Origin: an uncultured Planctomycetaceae bacterium
Lineage (GTDB): Bacteria > Planctomycetota > Planctomycetia > Pirellulales > UBA1268
DNA: 39,932 nt
Direction of reading: 5' to 3'
Assembly (NCBI GenBank): GCA_903951635.1
Contig: CAJBCV010000023.1
Coordinates: 1 to 39,932 of the forward strand
Position 1 is the first letter of the stretch. Every line of letters starts with the position of its first letter. Positions 38,393-39,932 of the stretch are shown here, one piece after another. The position numbers were made by a program, and so were the translations under genes. Below the pieces are notes generated by a model, which was given only the letters and a program-made list of their open reading frames with translations, was not told the origin of the DNA and ran no database searches.

Positions 38393-39932
38393 ATGATCCT
38401 CGAAGGGCTGATCACGACCCGCTCCCCCGACGGCCAGCCGCATCTGGCGGCGATGGGGCCGGAGGTCGATCCGGTCGAGCTCAAGACGGGGCGAATCGAG
38501 ACGCTCGTCCTCAAGCCCTTCGCCACGAGCCAGACCGCCCGCAACCTCGCCGCCACGCCGGCCGGGGTGTTTCAGCTCACCGATGACGTCCTCCTGTTGG
38601 CCCGGACCGTCGCCGGCGGTGGGCCCCGTCCCGACCTGCTTCCCGCCGCGGTGATCGACGGCTGGCGACTGGCCGATGCACCGCTGGCGCTCGAGTTCCG
38701 GATCGTGTCGGCCGATCGCAGCGGGGAGCGGCAGCGACTCGTGGCCCGGGTCGAGCGGGTCCATCAGGGGCGGCCGTTCGTGGGGCATGTCCGGGCCCGC
38801 CATGCCGTTGTCGAGGCGGCGATCCTCGTCACCCGCCTCCACATGATCCCCGCGCCTGAGATCGCGGCCCGCTTCGCCGAGCTTCGCACGCTCGTCGAGA
38901 AGACCGGCGGCCCGGACGAACACGAGGCGTTTTCGATCCTTGCCGATCGCGTCGCCGCCGCGACATCGCCCCAAGTGCCGCCAACTTGCCTCCAGGGCGT
39001 CGAAGTCCGCACCCCCGCCCGCTTCCATCTCGGGATGTTCTCCTTCGGCGATCCGCTCGCGCGGAGCTTCGGTGGCACGGGGCTGATGCTCGAAGAGCCG
39101 GGGTTTGTCGTCCGGGTGCGTTCGGCCGCGGCGTTTGCCGGACGGGGGCCGCAGGGGGATCGCGCGGTGGCGTTTGCCCGCCACTGTGCGGCGACCTGGC
39201 AGCTTCCGGCCGACCAGGCCTTCGAGGTCGAGGTCGTCGCCGCACCGCGGTCGCATGTCGGGCTCGGCAGCGGCACGCAATTGGCCCTCGCCGTAGCCGC
39301 CGCGATCGAGGGGCTCGCGGTCCGGCCGGCCGCAGGGGAGCGAAGCTTCGCCCCGCGCGAGGCGCTCGCGCTGGCCCGGGCCGCCGGACGCGGGCGAAGG
39401 TCGAGTGTCGGGCTGCACGGCTTTGCGACCGGGGGCCTGTTGGTCGAGGCCGGGAGGCTCGGGGCCGACAAGCTCGCAGCTCCGCTCGAAGCCTCGCCGC
39501 TGGTCGCCCGGGCCGTCCTCCCGCCGACATGGCGCGGCGTGATCATCATTGAGCGCGGAATGGAGGGGCTCCATGGCGACGCCGAACGACAGGCGTTCCT
39601 CGCGCTTCCCCCGGTCGATCGGGGCGTTACCGCCGAGCTGGCCCGGATCGCCCTGTTGGAGCTCGTGCCGGCGGCGCTCGAGGGGCGCTTCGAGGCCTTC
39701 GCCGAAGCCTTCGGGGCCTACGGTCGGCTGGCCGGAGTGCCTTTCGCGAGCGCCTCGAGCACGCTTCCTTTCCATCGATCGATCGAAACCATCATCGATC
39801 GGCTGGCGGCGCTTGGGGTCCGCGGCGCGGCGCAGAGTTCGTGGGGGCCGGCGGTGTTGGCCTCTGCGGCTTCGCAGGCGGAGGCCGAGGGGGTGGCCGC
39901 GGCGCTTGCGGCCGACGGGCTCAGGTCCACGC
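38393..39932 (+). CDS. DUF447 - beta-RFAP synthase fusion protein, C-terminus off the window
   Basis: One uninterrupted frame of at least 513 residues, still open at the window end. Residues 1 to about 200 match DUF447 (ILEGLITTRSPDGQPHLAAM, TSQTARNLAATPAGVFQLTD, VERVHQGRPFVGHVRARHAV), a flavin-reductase-like-fold family found with methanopterin genes. From about 203 the sequence is beta-ribofuranosylaminobenzene 5'-phosphate synthase: VEVRTPARFHLGMFSFGDPL, SFGGTGLMLEEPGFVVRV, the GHMP-kinase-type loop PRSHVGLGSGTQLALAVAAA, VGLHGFATGGLLVEAG and GAAQSSWGPAVLASAA. RFAP synthase condenses p-aminobenzoate with PRPP, releasing CO2 and PPi, the first committed step to H4MPT. In the usual gene sets these are separate proteins. 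The junction was checked codon by codon, with no stop or frameshift. The pABA supplier genes lie 5 kb upstream. Confidence 0.88.
   Translation, partial: MILEGLITTRSPDGQPHLAAMGPEVDPVELKTGRIETLVLKPFATSQTARNLAATPAGVFQLTDDVLLLARTVAGGGPRPDLLPAAVIDGWRLADAPLALEFRIVSADRSGERQRLVARVERVHQGRPFVGHVRARHAVVEAAILVTRLHMIPAPEIAARFAELRTLVEKTGGPDEHEAFSILADRVAAATSPQVPPTCLQGVEVRTPARFHLGMFSFGDPLARSFGGTGLMLEEPGFVVRVRSAAAFAGRGPQGDRAVAFARHCAATWQLPADQAFEVEVVAAPRSHVGLGSGTQLALAVAAAIEGLAVRPAAGERSFAPREALALARAAGRGRRSSVGLHGFATGGLLVEAGRLGADKLAAPLEASPLVARAVLPPTWRGVIIIERGMEGLHGDAERQAFLALPPVDRGVTAELARIALLELVPAALEGRFEAFAEAFGAYGRLAGVPFASASSTLPFHRSIETIIDRLAALGVRGAAQSSWGPAVLASAASQAEAEGVAAALAADGLRST

Overview
The window is high-GC bacterial chromosome, almost certainly from the phylum Planctomycetota. 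The evidence is gene content: tetrahydromethanopterin (H4MPT) pathway enzymes in a bacterium, a Rho factor with a Gly/Arg-rich N-terminus, a DUF6666-like outer-membrane barrel, YHS-like repeats, NIPSNAP and LCCL secreted proteins, PQQ-like propeller proteins, and many large proteins with no family outside that phylum. No rRNA, tRNA, CRISPR array, transposase or phage gene was seen. Both ends cut through genes.

Layout. 1-4.5 kb: a truncated NhaD/ArsB-type ion transporter (minus), then a rightward run of a two-helix membrane protein translationally coupled to an MfnB-like H4MPT enzyme, a PHA-system protein and a secreted TPR protein. 4.5-9.2 kb: an STN-domain protein (minus), then glpD-glpK for glycerol use. 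9.2-14.1 kb: a thioredoxin-fold/YHS protein (minus), a long structured leader and rho, a small ORF, and a conserved unknown behind a near-consensus promoter. 14.2-20.3 kb (all minus): a 707-residue disordered Arg/Gly/Asp protein, an outer-membrane barrel, and a plant-like cystathionine gamma-synthase. 20.5-23.1 kb: a membrane-anchored PQQ-propeller protein coupled to an atypical SDR. 23.1-27.1 kb: a divergent SWIM zinc-finger / SNF2 helicase pair.

27.2-31.9 kb is the most unusual region. Two tandemly duplicated sensor kinases, each with an ABC-type substrate-binding sensor domain, and one FixJ-type response regulator are tied together by ATGA stop/start overlaps. The kinase modules are nearly identical in DNA while the sensor halves have diverged.

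32-36 kb (minus) is an ATGA-coupled operon of an archaeal-type dihydropteroate-synthase-like protein, pabB and pabA, possibly with a fourth coupled ORF. 36-38.2 kb holds secreted proteins: LCCL, NIPSNAP and a periplasmic ecotin-type protease inhibitor with Arg at the predicted P1 position. From 38.4 kb to the end is one open frame joining DUF447 to beta-RFAP synthase.

Functional link. PabA/PabB make p-aminobenzoate, which beta-RFAP synthase condenses with PRPP. The MfnB-like enzyme supplies the furan precursor of the pterin arm, and the DHPS-like protein fits the step joining pterin and arylamine. Three separate loci here therefore probably serve H4MPT cofactor synthesis, used in Planctomycetota for formaldehyde/C1 metabolism. 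All family assignments were made by reading the sequence, without database searches.
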